Assembly (NCBI GenBank): GCA_904066235.2
Contig: CAJFCV020000006.1
Location: 6,076,001 to 6,140,000, forward strand
Length of the DNA stretch: 64,000 bases
Source of the DNA: Bursaphelenchus xylophilus
Taxonomy: Eukaryota > Nematoda > Chromadorea > Rhabditida > Aphelenchoididae
Direction: 5' to 3'
Notes under the pieces: generated by a model
The model's input: only the letters and a program-made list of their open reading frames with translations
What the model was told of the DNA's origin: nothing
Databases searched by the model: none
Shown here: piece after piece, positions 36,301 to 48,900 of the stretch
Position numbering within the stretch: the stretch's first letter is position 1
Layout: each line of letters opens with the position of its first letter
Program-made: the position numbers and the translations under genes

Positions 36301-38088
36301 GAATAGCTGCAACCAAAGGTTCCCCGGACCTTGGCGTAATCAGATTGGACTTGATATTCATCAACATCGACGCTTCGGCCCTGGCTTCATACGTCTGTGG
36401 AAGATGAAGATTCATTTCATCACCATCGAAATCAGCGTTATAAGGAGTACAAGCGCATTCGTTAAAACGGAAAGTTCTAAAAGGCATAACCTTTGCCCGA
36501 TGAGCCATTATACTAATCCGATGGAGAGATGGCTGTCGATTGAAAAGAACAACGTCGTCGTCCTTCAGATGGCGCTCAACAATATCTCCGTATTGAAGAG
36601 ATTGAGCAAGTTGTTCTCGGTTTCCGTATCTCAAGAACTTCTTATTTCCTGTCCTCCGATCAACGATATGATTGGCCCCGGGATGAGTAGAGTCTCCATT
36701 AATCACTAATTTCTTCATTAATTCAATATTGGTTTTGTTGACAATTTCGGGGAAAGTGAGGATCTTGGCCACATGAATGGGGACACCGACTTGATCAACT
36801 TTCAAATTCGGATCTGGAGATATTACCTAAAACGAAAAACATTGAAATGAACCTATATCTTACAGTCCTCCCACTGAAATCGACCCGTTTTCCACTGAGG
36901 TTTCCTCGGAATCGTCCCTGTTTTCCCTTCAGACGTTGAGTAAAACTTCGAACAAACTTCTTTGGCTGCAGATCTGGAGGTAATCCATTCAACTCGCTGT
37001 TGATATACAAAGCACACTGTATTTGAAGAAGGTCCCAGGTCTCGGCTACCGTCTTCATGGGGGCTCCATCGTGTTTGTGTTTCCTCAAAACCTCATTGAT
37101 CATCATAATCTCCATTAACTTAACAGTCAAGTCATCTTCATTGGAACCAGCTCTAGTCTCGGTCATAACCGATGGACGAATACAAACTGGCGGGACGGGC
37201 ATTCGAGTAAGAAGAAGGTCTATTGGATGCTGGACGGCATCGGCTTGAACCATCAAGAAGGGGATATCCTAAAGAGAAAGTAATAAAAAATTTAAAAGAC
37301 TTACAGATTTCTGAATCTTTTTGAATAAATTGTATACGCGGAGGGGATCCACTAGATTAAACTTGACCATGCTGACAAGAGAATTGAGTTCCTTGGTATC
37401 CTTATTCCCCATACAGAATTCCTTTTCATCTCCCACGGGTTCAGCATGAACCACCTTGAGAACAGCGCCAACGGCTTTCTTAACCGTTCCGTTTTGGAAT
37501 CCGCATTCAGGACAAGTAGAGATCTTTTTACTTAGGGCGACGACTTTCTTCTGGATTGCCTTCCGCCTAAGATAATCTAGAGTTGGATTCTGAATTTGCT
37601 TTAGGATAGCTTCCTTGGCATCTCCGGTCAACAAAGTTGAAGCGCACCTCTGAAATCAGCTCGACTACACGTGAATCAGCAATTATAACACATATTATAT
37701 ATTATACCTTGCATATACACTGAAGGGTCTGGATGACAAGTCTAAAGAAACCGACGTGGAAAACCGGATATTCCAAATTCATATAACCGAAATGGCCAAC
37801 ACAATCCGTTGAATTCTGGCCACAGGTCTCGCAGTTAGCGGTTTTCGAGCATGTTCCCAACCGGTTGTCCAACGGTCCAAACAGTGTTGGGTTCATCCTC
37901 CCTCCTCCATCCTCATATAATCTGCTATTGAAAACTTGTAAATGAGAAATTTGCCTAATATCAACAGCACTACCAGTCGTAAAACGGACGGATTCACTGA
38001 AAAAATATAATTAACAGTCATATCATGAATATTTTGGGCCTTACACCGTCCTTGAGTGATCGGATTCCCGAAAAAGTTCTTTAACCAT
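33355..38088 (-). CDS. rpc-1: RNA polymerase III largest subunit, RPC1
   Basis: This is the catalytic subunit of Pol III, which makes tRNA, 5S and U6 RNA in the nucleus. The gene starts MVKELFRES (ATG 38088; exon 1 38045-38088, exon 2 37708-37996) and runs through about a dozen exons. Zinc-site cysteines appear in [20 protein letters not shown] and CPECGFQNG. The active-site magnesium motif [14 protein letters not shown] lies near 36420. The Pol III-type phrases [16 protein letters not shown] and, at the C-terminus, [16 protein letters not shown] and [15 protein letters not shown] distinguish it from Pol I and Pol II. There is no heptapeptide CTD, as expected. It is probably first in a run with PIG-F (ATG 158 bp after this stop) and NPRL2. 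Confidence 0.95.
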
Positions 38089-39462
38089 GTTGAGATACGC
38101 CTAAAAAATTCGAGAATTGGACGGAGTGAAATTTGACAGTCTTTTTTCACTGCAGTCGTACGGAATGTGACTGTTTATTTATTTTTTGCAGTGAAAAATA
38201 CCAATTTCACTCTGTCCAACCCCCTATCCAACTTCCACACAATGTCCAATTTATTTCTGTCAGTTTCATTCTGTCAAATTTCACCTGTCCAATTTCCATG
38301 AACCCGGGTAGCCACTTGAAATGCCAAGCGTTGGCATTCAATGTTTTCGTGTCGGGAAAATAAGTTGATGGAATTGTAATACTTGTATTATCTCAAGTTC
38401 TATAACAGTTTACTGCTTTATTGTACCTTTTCCGACCTTACGTATATGTTTCTGTAAGGTCTAAAATTAGAACGTATATTATAGTTCATATCAGAGTTTA
38501 GCACCACAAACGGCAAGACCAAGGAAAATTTGGCAGCTACGGATCAGACCGAGTACTTGCCGGGTCCGGCCCGACTATTCTTTCCGTTTAGCTAGCCAAA
38601 CAAAAAAATGTTGGGCCAAGGACATTGCCAAAACAGGTTGATCAATCAAACGTCAGTTTCACATCGCTAGAGTACCGTATTCTTGAAGATTGTATGGTCG
38701 GACAATGAACTAACGGTTTCACATTATACACATATTACTGGCATGACATTAGAAAAGAACTGCGTTACTTCTCATGCCGCAATTTAGGAGGTGGCTCGCT
38801 GATGATTAAAGACAAAGACAAGATAAAAAAAGTATTTTGTAAACGTATTTCCATTCCGAATACGTATAATAAGTTTTGTCAGCGGGCGCTTTTTAACTTA
38901 GAAAAAAGCTCTACATAATACACACATATATATATGTATAAGTTTTTTTCTGGAGGAAAATAGGACTTTTTCTATAAATCTTTTCTGGGGAAAACTATTT
39001 TCGTCCAGAATCGAAAATATTTTTTCCTATATAAAGATTAGAGACGTTTCATCGTATAAAATGTCGCTAATTTTTCTTTTGACGGTTTTTGGCTAGTTGG
39101 GCGAGCCGGGTGCACACGCGTGAGTGTTAGTAGAGTTGATCGAAACAATTCGTCAAGTTATTACTCACATCGCATTACTCGGAATCCGATTTTTGTTTAG
39201 CCGACCAACGTCCGGTATACGCGTTTGTTATGGCATGTATATATGATAATCGATATGATTTGATTTATGGTACGAGGCTTTATGAATGTTATCTAAAATC
39301 TGTATCCCAAATAAATATTGTTTCGTTCAGTATTTACCAAAAATTGTTTTTCCTGGTGTAATATCGATGCCATTATTGACTTTTCTATTGATTTTATCCG
39401 GCCAGTAAAATATTTTCTTTTCTGCCGCACTTATTATGGATATATTATAGTATGTTACTCAA
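38089..39462. other. Divergent intergenic region RPC1 / MKK7
   Basis: It carries the second ggacagagtgaaatt MITE (38112-38300) and a copy of the cccgg-rich dispersed repeat (about 38295-38600). AT-rich sequence with acacatatatatatgtata near 38925-38943 follows, and presumably both promoters. No extra exon was found. Confidence 0.55.
38112..38300. mobile_element. Short foldback MITE, ggacagagtgaaatt family, copy 2
   Basis: The left arm ttggacggagtgaaatttg faces caaatttcacctgtccaa on the right. The middle holds ttttttcactgcagt and the inverted match actgtttattta...gcagtgaaaaa. It shares phrases with the element at 24778-24925 but is more diverged. It lies about 24 bp upstream of the RPC1 start codon. 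Confidence 0.65.
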
Positions 39463-41032
39463 ATGGGGTCGAATAAAACCGGTAACTATTACTTCTTCAT
39501 CTCGCCTTTGCATCAAAGACTTTCCGGTAATTTGAACGTTGTGTTGTCTTGTTCGTGTTTTCAGTTTCAGGTTGATCGTTCGACAATGATAAGATCAATA
39601 TTATTAAAAGTGTGAAAGTTGATTTTTGCAGATTTTGAAAATAGATTTCGTAAATGGCGGATCTTCAATAAGCGGCAGTACCCCCGTTCTAGCAGTACAG
39701 AGCCTAAACCAAGGAATCTAAAGAATCCGGATAAACCAGTTTGTTTCACTTCGCCTATTCCAAGGAAGAACATGAATTGTAAGGTCTCCATGTTCATTAA
39801 AAGAATTTGTGATTTTTAGTGGACCTTAGTTCGCGACGTCCTCGAATTCCCCTAGAGTTGATGGAAACATCAATCTCGGATAATGAACTGAATGATCGAT
39901 ATAAGGTCGTCCAGGAAATGTCGGGGATTTTGAAGATAAATGGCCAGCTCTATCAGGATGTGAAGGTTGAGGATCTTATTTATATGAGTGATCTGGGCTC
40001 GGGAACTTGTGGAACTGTCTCAAAACGAAAGTTAAAGGCTCGAGCCATGGCGGTTAAGGTAAAAATTTTTAACTATTATCTGATTGTTGTAGGAGATGAA
40101 ACGGACAGACAACAAAGAAGAATCTAAACGAATATTCATGGACTTAGATGTTGTTCGAAAGTCGAACGACTGTCCCTACATCGTACAATGCTTCGGGTAT
40201 ATAATCACTATGGACCATCTCTATATTTGCATGGAGTTAATGGCCAATTGCCTTGAAAAGGTCCTCAATCAAAGGAATTACATTGGCCTGCCCGAGGAAA
40301 TAATCGGAAAGGTTGCTTACAGTGTGGTGGAAGCTCTTGCATATCTTAAGAATGTACATGTGGGTACCTTTTTCTTTGAGCTCATGCTTTTAGAGTCTTA
40401 TGCATCGAGATGTAAAACCATCGAATATTTTGCTGGATTGGCACGGCAACATTAAACTCTGTGATTTTGGGATTTCCGGGCAGTTAATTGACTCAAAAGC
40501 GACAACCTGGTCTACTGGATGCACGGCTTACCTTGCGGTTGGTTTGACCTTTTCTGTTTGTATTGGTTTCCTTTTTTAATTAATGTTCCTTTTTCAGCCT
40601 GAGCGTATCAATCGCCTGCCATATAACGTCACAGCAGATGTTTGGAGTCTAGGGATTACGCTTGTTCAACTTGCCAAGGGATTCTTTCCGTATACCGAAG
40701 ACCCTACTCAGAGTTTGACTCCATTCGTGTTGATGCTCAAGATCAGAGATGAAGATCCACCTCAAATAGATCCCAACAATTTCAGCCCTGAATTCTGTGA
40801 TTTTGTAAAGAGTTGTCTTCTGAAATCAAACCAAGAACGGCCAAAATACGACAGACTTTCGGTATGCGCCAACTTCAACCCCGGGAGACTTAGAACTGCT
40901 ACATTAACCATTACTTTTTGATCTTTTTAGAAAATGCCCTTTCTTATTCGTGCGTCCCAAAGCGATGTAGACGTTGGTCATTGGATGGCGAATCAAGACC
41001 AGTACGATCCGCCATTCCCACCTCGAGAGTAA
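39463..41032 (+). CDS. mek-1: MAP kinase kinase 7 (MKK7 / MEK-1 type, 393 aa)
   Basis: This is a dual-specificity kinase that activates JNK/p38-type MAP kinases in stress signalling. The exons are 39463-39481, 39632-39778, 39820-40058, 40093-40359, 40394-40537, 40598-40861 and 40931-41032 (1182 nt). The domain order is: glycine loop [11 protein letters not shown], lysine [24 protein letters not shown], activation loop [11 protein letters not shown] (Ser and Thr conserved with the MKK7 SKAKT), APERI and [22 protein letters not shown] marks the hinge. Introns of 34 nt (40059-40092, 40360-40393) interrupt it. The 19-nt first exon (MGSNKT) is the least certain part; the rest is firm. MEK-1 fits better than MKK4-type kinases because of SKA(K/T)T and [13 protein letters not shown]. 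Confidence 0.93.
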
Positions 41033-41220
41033 TTGGTCAGTCCCTTCGGTGAATCAAATGTATCCACATTCCAGATATCTGGACCTTTCTAAGTCATCTC
41101 ATTTTTCAAATTTTTAACGTTAATAAATTATATGGTTTACGTGTATCTAAAGTATAACGGTATGGTAATTGTATATCCCATTAAATTGCTTTTATCTTAC
41201 ATTCATATATTTATAACATT

Positions 41221-42410
41221 TCACCGCATGAAATGGGGGAGATGTTTAGCTTGGTAGGAGTATCTGCGTATGGCTTCTTGGAATGTCTTGAGGATTTGCA
41301 GATAATTGAGGGGGCTGGTGTTTAATTTCTTCATCATGTCACTAAATTGAGATAAATCAGGCTGTTTAGTCACGTACTAGTATAGAAACCGGATTTCTCG
41401 AGGGAGGTGGTTGAAGCAGAGGGATGACGGGAACCTAAGTTTTGCTTCGGCGATTGCTTCGGACATGCAGATGGACCGCCAGGGTAGTCTGAACGGGTGT
41501 TTGTTATCTTGTATAGACTCACTTTCCGTAAATCAGTTCAGCTATGACAAAGATAACGGAAACGATATCATCTGCGGGTCCCAAGTCTTTTCCACGATGA
41601 GAATTCAATGAAGAATACCTCAATGTCCCCGTAAAAGGAGCGTGCAGTCGAGGTCTAAGCGATGTAATATTACGGTAGTTCCTTACTCTGACGGGAATGG
41701 TAATACAGAACAGAAGTCGATAATTACAATTTCATGCTGCAATCGGGCGATTGTGATCGGGATCTTGTAACCAAATGTGTAAGGGGAAACTCCACGATGG
41801 ACAAAGCCGAGACGGTGCAAAGAAGCCAGAGCTCGGATCATACCGTATCCAACAACCAGTGCTATGAGTGGCGGGAGATATCTGCAGGAAATAATTGATA
41901 ATATTAAGTCCTTAATGTACCCTTTTTCACTGAATGCTCTGAACTCGGCTATGGGATGGGTCTCATGGCTGAATATGCAAATTGATCTATTTGTAATATC
42001 CGGTGAAGGTTCTTCTTTTATACGGCCGTCCTCGGTATAACACAACTGAAAGTATAAATGAAAATGAGTTAATTTTTTACGGCTGGTATAGTTCCATGCA
42101 AAAGTAGTTCTGGGATATGTTTTGACTTCTTGTCTGCCCTCTGAAGGACGGAGATCTGTTTCTGAACCATTCGTTGTCCCTCGTCGAAGTTGTTATCTCC
42201 TGTTGTGACCATCATGTAGATCGGTTTCGTTGGATATGCTTCATTGAACATCTAATGATGATCCTATAGACCAGTTAGAGCCGTTACCTGATAGCATGTT
42301 ACGGGACGAGTGACTACCTCATCGATGGGTGCGTAAATAATGAAACGTTCGGATATTTCTCCGGCCAAAAAAAAGGCCACCTTTTCGCCGGTTACATTTG
42401 GGTTACTCAT
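41221..42410 (-). CDS. CK1-family kinase-like protein, predicted pseudokinase (325 aa)
   Basis: This belongs to the expanded nematode casein kinase 1-like group. The exons are 42288-42410, 42081-42251, 41921-42045, 41687-41881, 41523-41654, 41378-41488 and 41221-41341 (978 nt). CK1 landmarks are GTLRYSSLNSHRGKDLGPADD and, after splicing, YGKLPWRS. The catalytic loop reads FVHRGVSPYTFGY, so the catalytic aspartate of HRD is glycine. DFG reads DFC, and the usual ATP-binding lysine segment is PIYMMVTTG, with no lysine in place. All three changes point to loss of phosphotransfer. Introns are tiny: 32 nt (41655-41686, with an in-frame stop if retained), 34, 36 and 39 nt. It converges with MKK7. 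Role unknown; many relatives in C. elegans are sperm-enriched, which is only a hint. Confidence 0.88.
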
Positions 42411-42983
42411 TTGCCATAGAACGTCGACCGACTGCCAAGGGAGATAAAAGAAGAATAAAAAAATTTCCTGCAGTTTGAAATTTCTACATGATTTTCGAAA
42501 TCCAACCCTCGAGGGTAGAGGGCCCTCTACATCCCTGTTTCAGGAAAACTATTCTTCGGCGGTCATTTTCGAGGCTCAGCGGTTATTTGTAGGGCTGTTT
42601 AAGTCGTAAACTTGACGTGACAGTCCCGTTGTCAAATTGCCGTCATATTCGTTATGCTAAATTGTTCTTTTATTTTGATTCTCAAATTGAACTTTTTTGG
42701 AAAGTTTTTGCTGATTTTTGCTAAAAAATTTGTGAGAATCCAAAATTAACGAAGAGTTCATTATCGACCTCTTCGCTTTTTCTCCCACAAAATTCTTGCA
42801 CGACTGAGAACGTTCTGTCCGATAATTAAGTTTCTTTAAAAGATATCCATTTCCTTATTTACAGAACACGGTGACGACGGAGTAATTACACTAAAGTATT
42901 TATTAATAGCAAGCAAATTATAACAATAATGCCATACAAGCTATACAACATTATTTAGGCAGTTTTCGAAGTTAAAAAAGCGA
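42411..42983. other. Intergenic interval upstream of the CK1-like gene
   Basis: Between the spectrin stop and the CK1-like start (both minus). It contains the palindrome ctcgagggtagagggccctctac near 42508-42532. I see no exon or RNA gene. The last part should be the 3' UTR of alpha-spectrin. Confidence 0.5.
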
Positions 42984-45900
42984 TTAGCTTTGGAACATTT
43001 CGTGGACAAAGGTTTCGTAATCTAGGGCCCCTTGGATGGTTCGGTTCGTTCCCGCTTCGACGTAAGGTTTCATTCGACGGAGACAGTAATCCGCTTGTGT
43101 TGGCGTCAGATTCTGTAAATAGGACGTATTTTGGTATTGGGATTTTAAACATAAGAAAGACTCTCCACTTACAGCGTATAGTTCTTCGGCGGTGACATAT
43201 GGGCGCATCTCGCGACTCAAAGCCCTGAAGGCACGCTCGATATCCTCACTAGAGTTAACGTTCTCGGTTTCTTTGTTGATCATGAAGCTCATGTATTCTT
43301 GCAGAGTAATATATCCATCCCTAGAAGAGAACGTTTTTGTTGGAGAGATCTCTTACCTGTTGGGGTCTACAATATCCAAGATTCTCTGGAACTCCGGTTC
43401 ATTCTGGCCTTCATCCACAGTAGGAAGATCGTAACCAAGAGATCGGTAGCAAGATTTGAAACTTTGATGATCCAGACGGCCAGTTTTGTCCTAAAAACGT
43501 TTCATTTGATGTATGTCGTTTCCATACCTTGTCGAAGTGCATGAACATCATGGAGAAGTCTCGAAGTGCCTTTTCGCTGACTCCGGAGTGGTTTCGGGCC
43601 TGGATCTGTTGCTCCAGACTGTGTTGCATTCTCATCGCCAACTGATCGATCTGATCCCAAGCCTGTGCAAGGCCCACAGTAGAATGTTCTGTATAGCGAT
43701 TGTTAAGGATTAGCCTTTCCTCGAGGGCGGCACCCAATTGCTCGATCTGAGAGAGGTGATCTCTCTGGCCTTTGATCTCTTGGGTCTTTCGCTTGAGCAT
43801 GTCCAGTTGTTGTTCTAGAGATCCATGAGTCTCCAACATCTCGGATCTAGTGTTGGCCAACCACTGGTAGAAACTGTTGGCGATCTGAGCAAACTCTTGT
43901 CGCAGTTTGTCATTCTGTTCTTGCCGAATATGCTCCTTAACCAGTTCGGCATCACGTTCTTGGATAATTTTCTGTAGGTTCCTCCACGTATCTTCCAAAG
44001 CTTCCATGGTAAACCAAGTGTAAGGGTTAGGGCCAACATTGTAGGTCTTAATTTGGCGATCAAGCTCTTGAAGTTGTCTAAAGTCTTTCTCCGCTGACAC
44101 TAAAGACTTCTGGAATTCGGCATGAGCTTCTCGAAGGGTTCTTATCTCATCCAACGAGTTACATCTAACGGGATCAGTTAGATCCTCTTCTGCGTTTTCA
44201 AACCACGAATTGAAAGCGGAGGCCTTCTTGGCGAAGCTCAAAAAGAGCTCCTCTACCTTCTTGTATTCGGCTTGGGTATCCATAAGTCTCTTTCTTCGGT
44301 TAACGGAGTTCGCCAGAAGATGTTGCCATCTTTGGATAACGTTTTTATGACGACGTTCGATCTCAGGGGTCTGTTTGTGATCACCCGCCACTAACTGGTC
44401 CTTGAGCTCGGTGATTCTCTGGATACCTTCTTGTTGGAAAGCATTCAATCCGGCATCAAAAGCCTCTTGCTTAGTGAGAAGAAGTTGAACGGACGAGAGA
44501 TCTCTACCGTAATCCTCGGATCTGACATGGGCTTCTTTCTCGGCAATCCAACTCTCTACCACGTCGCACTTCCACATGAACTGGAGGTAAGCACTGTTGT
44601 CTTGAAGCTTAATTCGTCTCTCCTTGGCCAATGAACGAACATTATCAAGGTCGCGACGGAGTTGCTGCACTCGTTGTTCAATCTCAGGTCCATGATGGTT
44701 CTTTTGGTTTATCAGATCTTTTCCTAGGACAGCAATGTCATCAATTCTTTTTTGATGAGTCTCGAGATCTGTGTCGAAGGTGTCATGTTTCTTCAGAAGG
44801 CCTTGTACAGCAGCCATGTTTTCTCCGAAGTTGGGACCGCTGAGAATCTGCTGCTTTTCGTTTAGCCATGCTCTCTCTTCTTCGACCTTTCCGATGAAGT
44901 TTTGGAAAGCTTCAGATTCGTTGAGTTTCTGGTCACGGTCCGTCGTCAGGTCAACGATCTGTTTCCAGCTGTCTTCCAATGCCAGCATTCTTTGCCTGAT
45001 TTCGGGACCTCCAATGTCGGTGGCTTCCAAGAGTTCGATTCCTTTGGACTTTACATTCTGAACAACTTGTTCATGGGTTGCCAATTCATTATCTAATCGG
45101 CGATGCTTTCTACGAAGGTTTTGAACCCCAGCCAAATCATGGCCATAGTCATCACTGCTGACCAAGAGTTTCTTCTCCTTGATCCAGCTCTCTTCTTCGT
45201 CGATATCGCGAAGGAATTGGTGGACATTGATAGCTTTATTCAGCTTCTCGCGGCGTTCAGCGGCCTTTATCTTAACCTCATCATAACGATCCTTAATGGC
45301 GTTACGACGTTCGTTGATCTGGGCATTGTCAAATTGCTCGGAAACAAGAAGGGAATCAGCCTGTTGATCCATTTCATGGAGTCGATCAACATGAGCGGCG
45401 ATATCAGCCTCGAGCAACTGGTGTTTCTTCAGGAGATTCTCGATGGATCCAAGATCACGGCCATAGTCGTCTGAAGCTAAGAGAGTCTCAACCTCACCCA
45501 ACCAGAACTCAAGATCCTTGACGGCAGCCATGAAGCTCTTCTGTTTGTTGGCCTCCTTCAACCGATAACTCTTCTCTGTGGTCGTTTTCATCAGAAGATC
45601 CCATTGTTCTTTCATTGATTTTAGTTTGTCGGATACAGCGACTTCACCACCTCCACATTTGGCATTGGTAATGAGGTTTTCACCGGCATTCAGAAGAACG
45701 GCAATCCTATCAGCGTTGGCAGTAAGCTCTGCTTCGAATGCCTGTTGTTTCTGATACTTTTGTTGTATCTTGGTTGGATCGCGGTAACTCTCTTCCTGTG
45801 CGATCTGATATTTCTCGGCAATCCAGTTCTCGACTTCCTCGGCATCTCGACTGAATTGTTGGAGTGTTTGCGACTCTCCGAGTTTGGATCTCTTCTCAAT

Positions 45901-48900
45901 TAGGGCCCCTTTGAGACCTTCCCAACGATCCAGGATCTCGGCCTGCTTCTTGTCAATTGCCTGAATGATTTGATTACGAAAAAAGTCCTTTTAACTTACG
46001 CCCTTATCATAGTGATCGCCTGAAGCCAATTCCTTGGCGAACTCACGAAGACCATTAATCTTCTCCTGCTGAGACGCGATGGCCTTGTCGAAGTCTTCGT
46101 GCTTCTTTATCAACGACTCCACGTTGTCAGTGCCATCATCGGCATTCAAGAACTGTTCACGGGCTGTCATCCACGTGTCAGCTTGTTCGCATTCACGGTA
46201 GAATAGTTGAAGTTCAAGGCATTGGTCGAGCACCTTTCTTCGGTTGACCCACGCTTGTTCCAAATCTTGACGAGCTTGTTCAATGTCCTCGATTCTCTGT
46301 CTGATGTCATCCGTGGCATAATGCTTGTTGTCCATCAGTTGCTTACCAAACTGTTGGAAAGCTTGCACACTTGGGGCGCGGGCGTCAATCTCAGTACGGT
46401 AATCTTGATGTCTCTCCAGCAGCGCTTCAGCCCCCGTCACATCATTCGCCAACTCGTCTGAGGAAACTAATTGACGCATACCGGCGATAAACTGCATGAG
46501 GTCGCGGTAATTGCTAAGAAATCGTTGGTAATCGTAGCTGTCAAGAAGTTTGTCTTTTCTGGAATTTGCCTTCTGGGTGAGATGATTCCATTGCTCGTTG
46601 ATTTGCCGTTGGAGGTCGTAAATTTGCTCCGCAGCTTCGGGATGAGTTTGTCTGAGCTTGTTGGCTTTCTCATCAAGTGTCTTGATCTTGTCTCCAAGTG
46701 CCGCCAAGTCTCTCTCAACACCATCATGCTTCCGTTGAAGAGCTTGGACTGAGCGGAGATCACGGCCGAAGTCATCCGAATCGAGAGCTTCGTTCTTCTC
46801 CTGGATCCAGTCCTTAGTCTCGTCAATGTCACGGTGGAACCGTTGAACCTCATGAGCCGAGTCAAGTTGCTGCTCTCTCTGTTCTGCCTTCTGTTCAAGA
46901 GCTTTCCAGCGTTGATTCAAGTCATCAATTTGTTGACGAATCTTAACGGCAGTTTCGGTTTGCCCGATATTAATCAGAGCAGTGGCGATCTGGTTCATTT
47001 CGTTGAGTCTGATCTCATTTGCTTTCATGTCTCCCTTAAAGTCATCGAACTTCTTCTGAAGAACCTCAACTTGTTCAAGATCCGTACCGATCTCTTGTTG
47101 GGAGGCAACAGTTTCTCTGGATCGAATCCAATCAGCCAAATCATTAGCTTCTCGTAAAAGTTGGTAACCTTTGCAGGCTTCTTCTAACTTTCTCTTTCTC
47201 TGTTCTCCGAGTTGAAGGAGTCGCTGATATTGATCTTCAATTTGTTGTTGTTTGGCATTAATTGTATTCGGCGGCTGTTGTGCCAAAGCTTGGTGATGAT
47301 GCTGCGATCCTGGCTCGATCTTCTTCACATAAGAAGCGGGAACAAAGCCTTGACGATCGTTGACTTCCACTTTCCACCAGTCCTTGTTCGTCGAGTTCAA
47401 CAAGGTTAGGATGTCTCCTTTCTTCATGGAGACTTCGCGGGGTGATTTCTCTGTGTAATCGTAGAGAGCTACGACGCATTCTTTGCCCAATTGACCGCCT
47501 GGTTGTTCTTGATATTTGCATTTACCGGCTTCTTGTCGGAGGTTCTCAATGGTTGAATAAAAGGCTTCAAGATCTGACATGAGAGCACGGTGCTTCTTCA
47601 AGAGGGACTCAGCGCTGTCTTCGTCCTTGCCATAATCGGTAGATCCGACGACCGGCTCCTTTTCTCGCATTCTCGATTCAGCTTCAGTAGCATCGGCCAG
47701 GTATTGATGGGCTTGGCAAGAGTCATCCAGATCTTGGCGTCGTTTCTCGGCCTTGTTCTTGAGGTTTCTCCAATTGTCTCTCAGTTGGGCCAACTTGTCA
47801 CGAATATCGACAGCTAAGAAATGACCGCTGTTGATCATATCCTCCGCGGCTTGAGCCACGGATTCCATCTGAGGTTCGTGGTTGTTTATTTCGGCGATTA
47901 AAGCAGCTTGTTTCTTTATAAGGTTTTGGACACCAACCAGATCACGACCTCGGTTGGTACTGGCGGCGATTTGCTCCTTCTCTCTTATCCAGGCCAACTC
48001 GTCTTCGATGTCACGGAACAGTTTGTTCCCTTCAAGAGAGTCATCCAGCTTCTTCTTTCTCTTGGTCAAGGGCTCGCTTAACTGATCGAATCGAAGGTTT
48101 AACTGTTCCTGTTTCCTCACGATGATTGGAGCGTTGAAATGTTCGCTCTGGGCAAATTCTTCAGCTTGTCGTTTAATGTTCTCAATTCGGTCGTTGTGGG
48201 CATTGTAATCGTTTTCAAGCAAAGATAGCTTTTTCTGCAGATTCTGGACGCTGATGAGATCTTTTCCAAAATCTTCGCTCTGAAGCTGCCCTTCCAGTTC
48301 ACTGAGCCAGATCTCGACATCTTCAATGTTCCTATTAAATTGCTGCTCTTCATGGGCTTCATTTAGCTTAATTCCCTTGCGTTGAGTGGCATCAACCAAG
48401 TCGGCCCAAAGATTGTCGACTTCAGAGAGTCTGTTGTTGACGTGATCACTTGCATAATGGCCTCCATCGACTAGTCGTTGACCTTCGGCCTTCAATTCAT
48501 CCAGCCGATTTCTGTTTGCACGAAGTTCTTGTTCGAAGTTGGCGTGCTTCTGGAGTTTTCCGCGAATATTGGTGGGGTCTAGGTAACTCTCGTCTTTGGC
48601 AGTCTTCAACTTCTCATTGATCCAGCTGAGCATTTCATCGCAGTCTCGATCGAATGATTGAAGTTTGAAAGATTCCTCCAAACGCGCTCTTCTTTCATTG
48701 GCTCTATGGATAAGTTGAGTTCTTCTGTCGAGAAGGGATTGTCTCCTCTTAGCAACATCATCCGAAGAGTAATGTTGGCCTTCAATGAGCTTTGTAGCAA
48801 ATTCATCCAATGCCCGAATCTTCTCTTCTTGAGCGGCCAATGATTTCTCGAAATCCTCGTGTTTCTTCAAAAGACTTTCAACACTGTCAAGCGAATCCCC

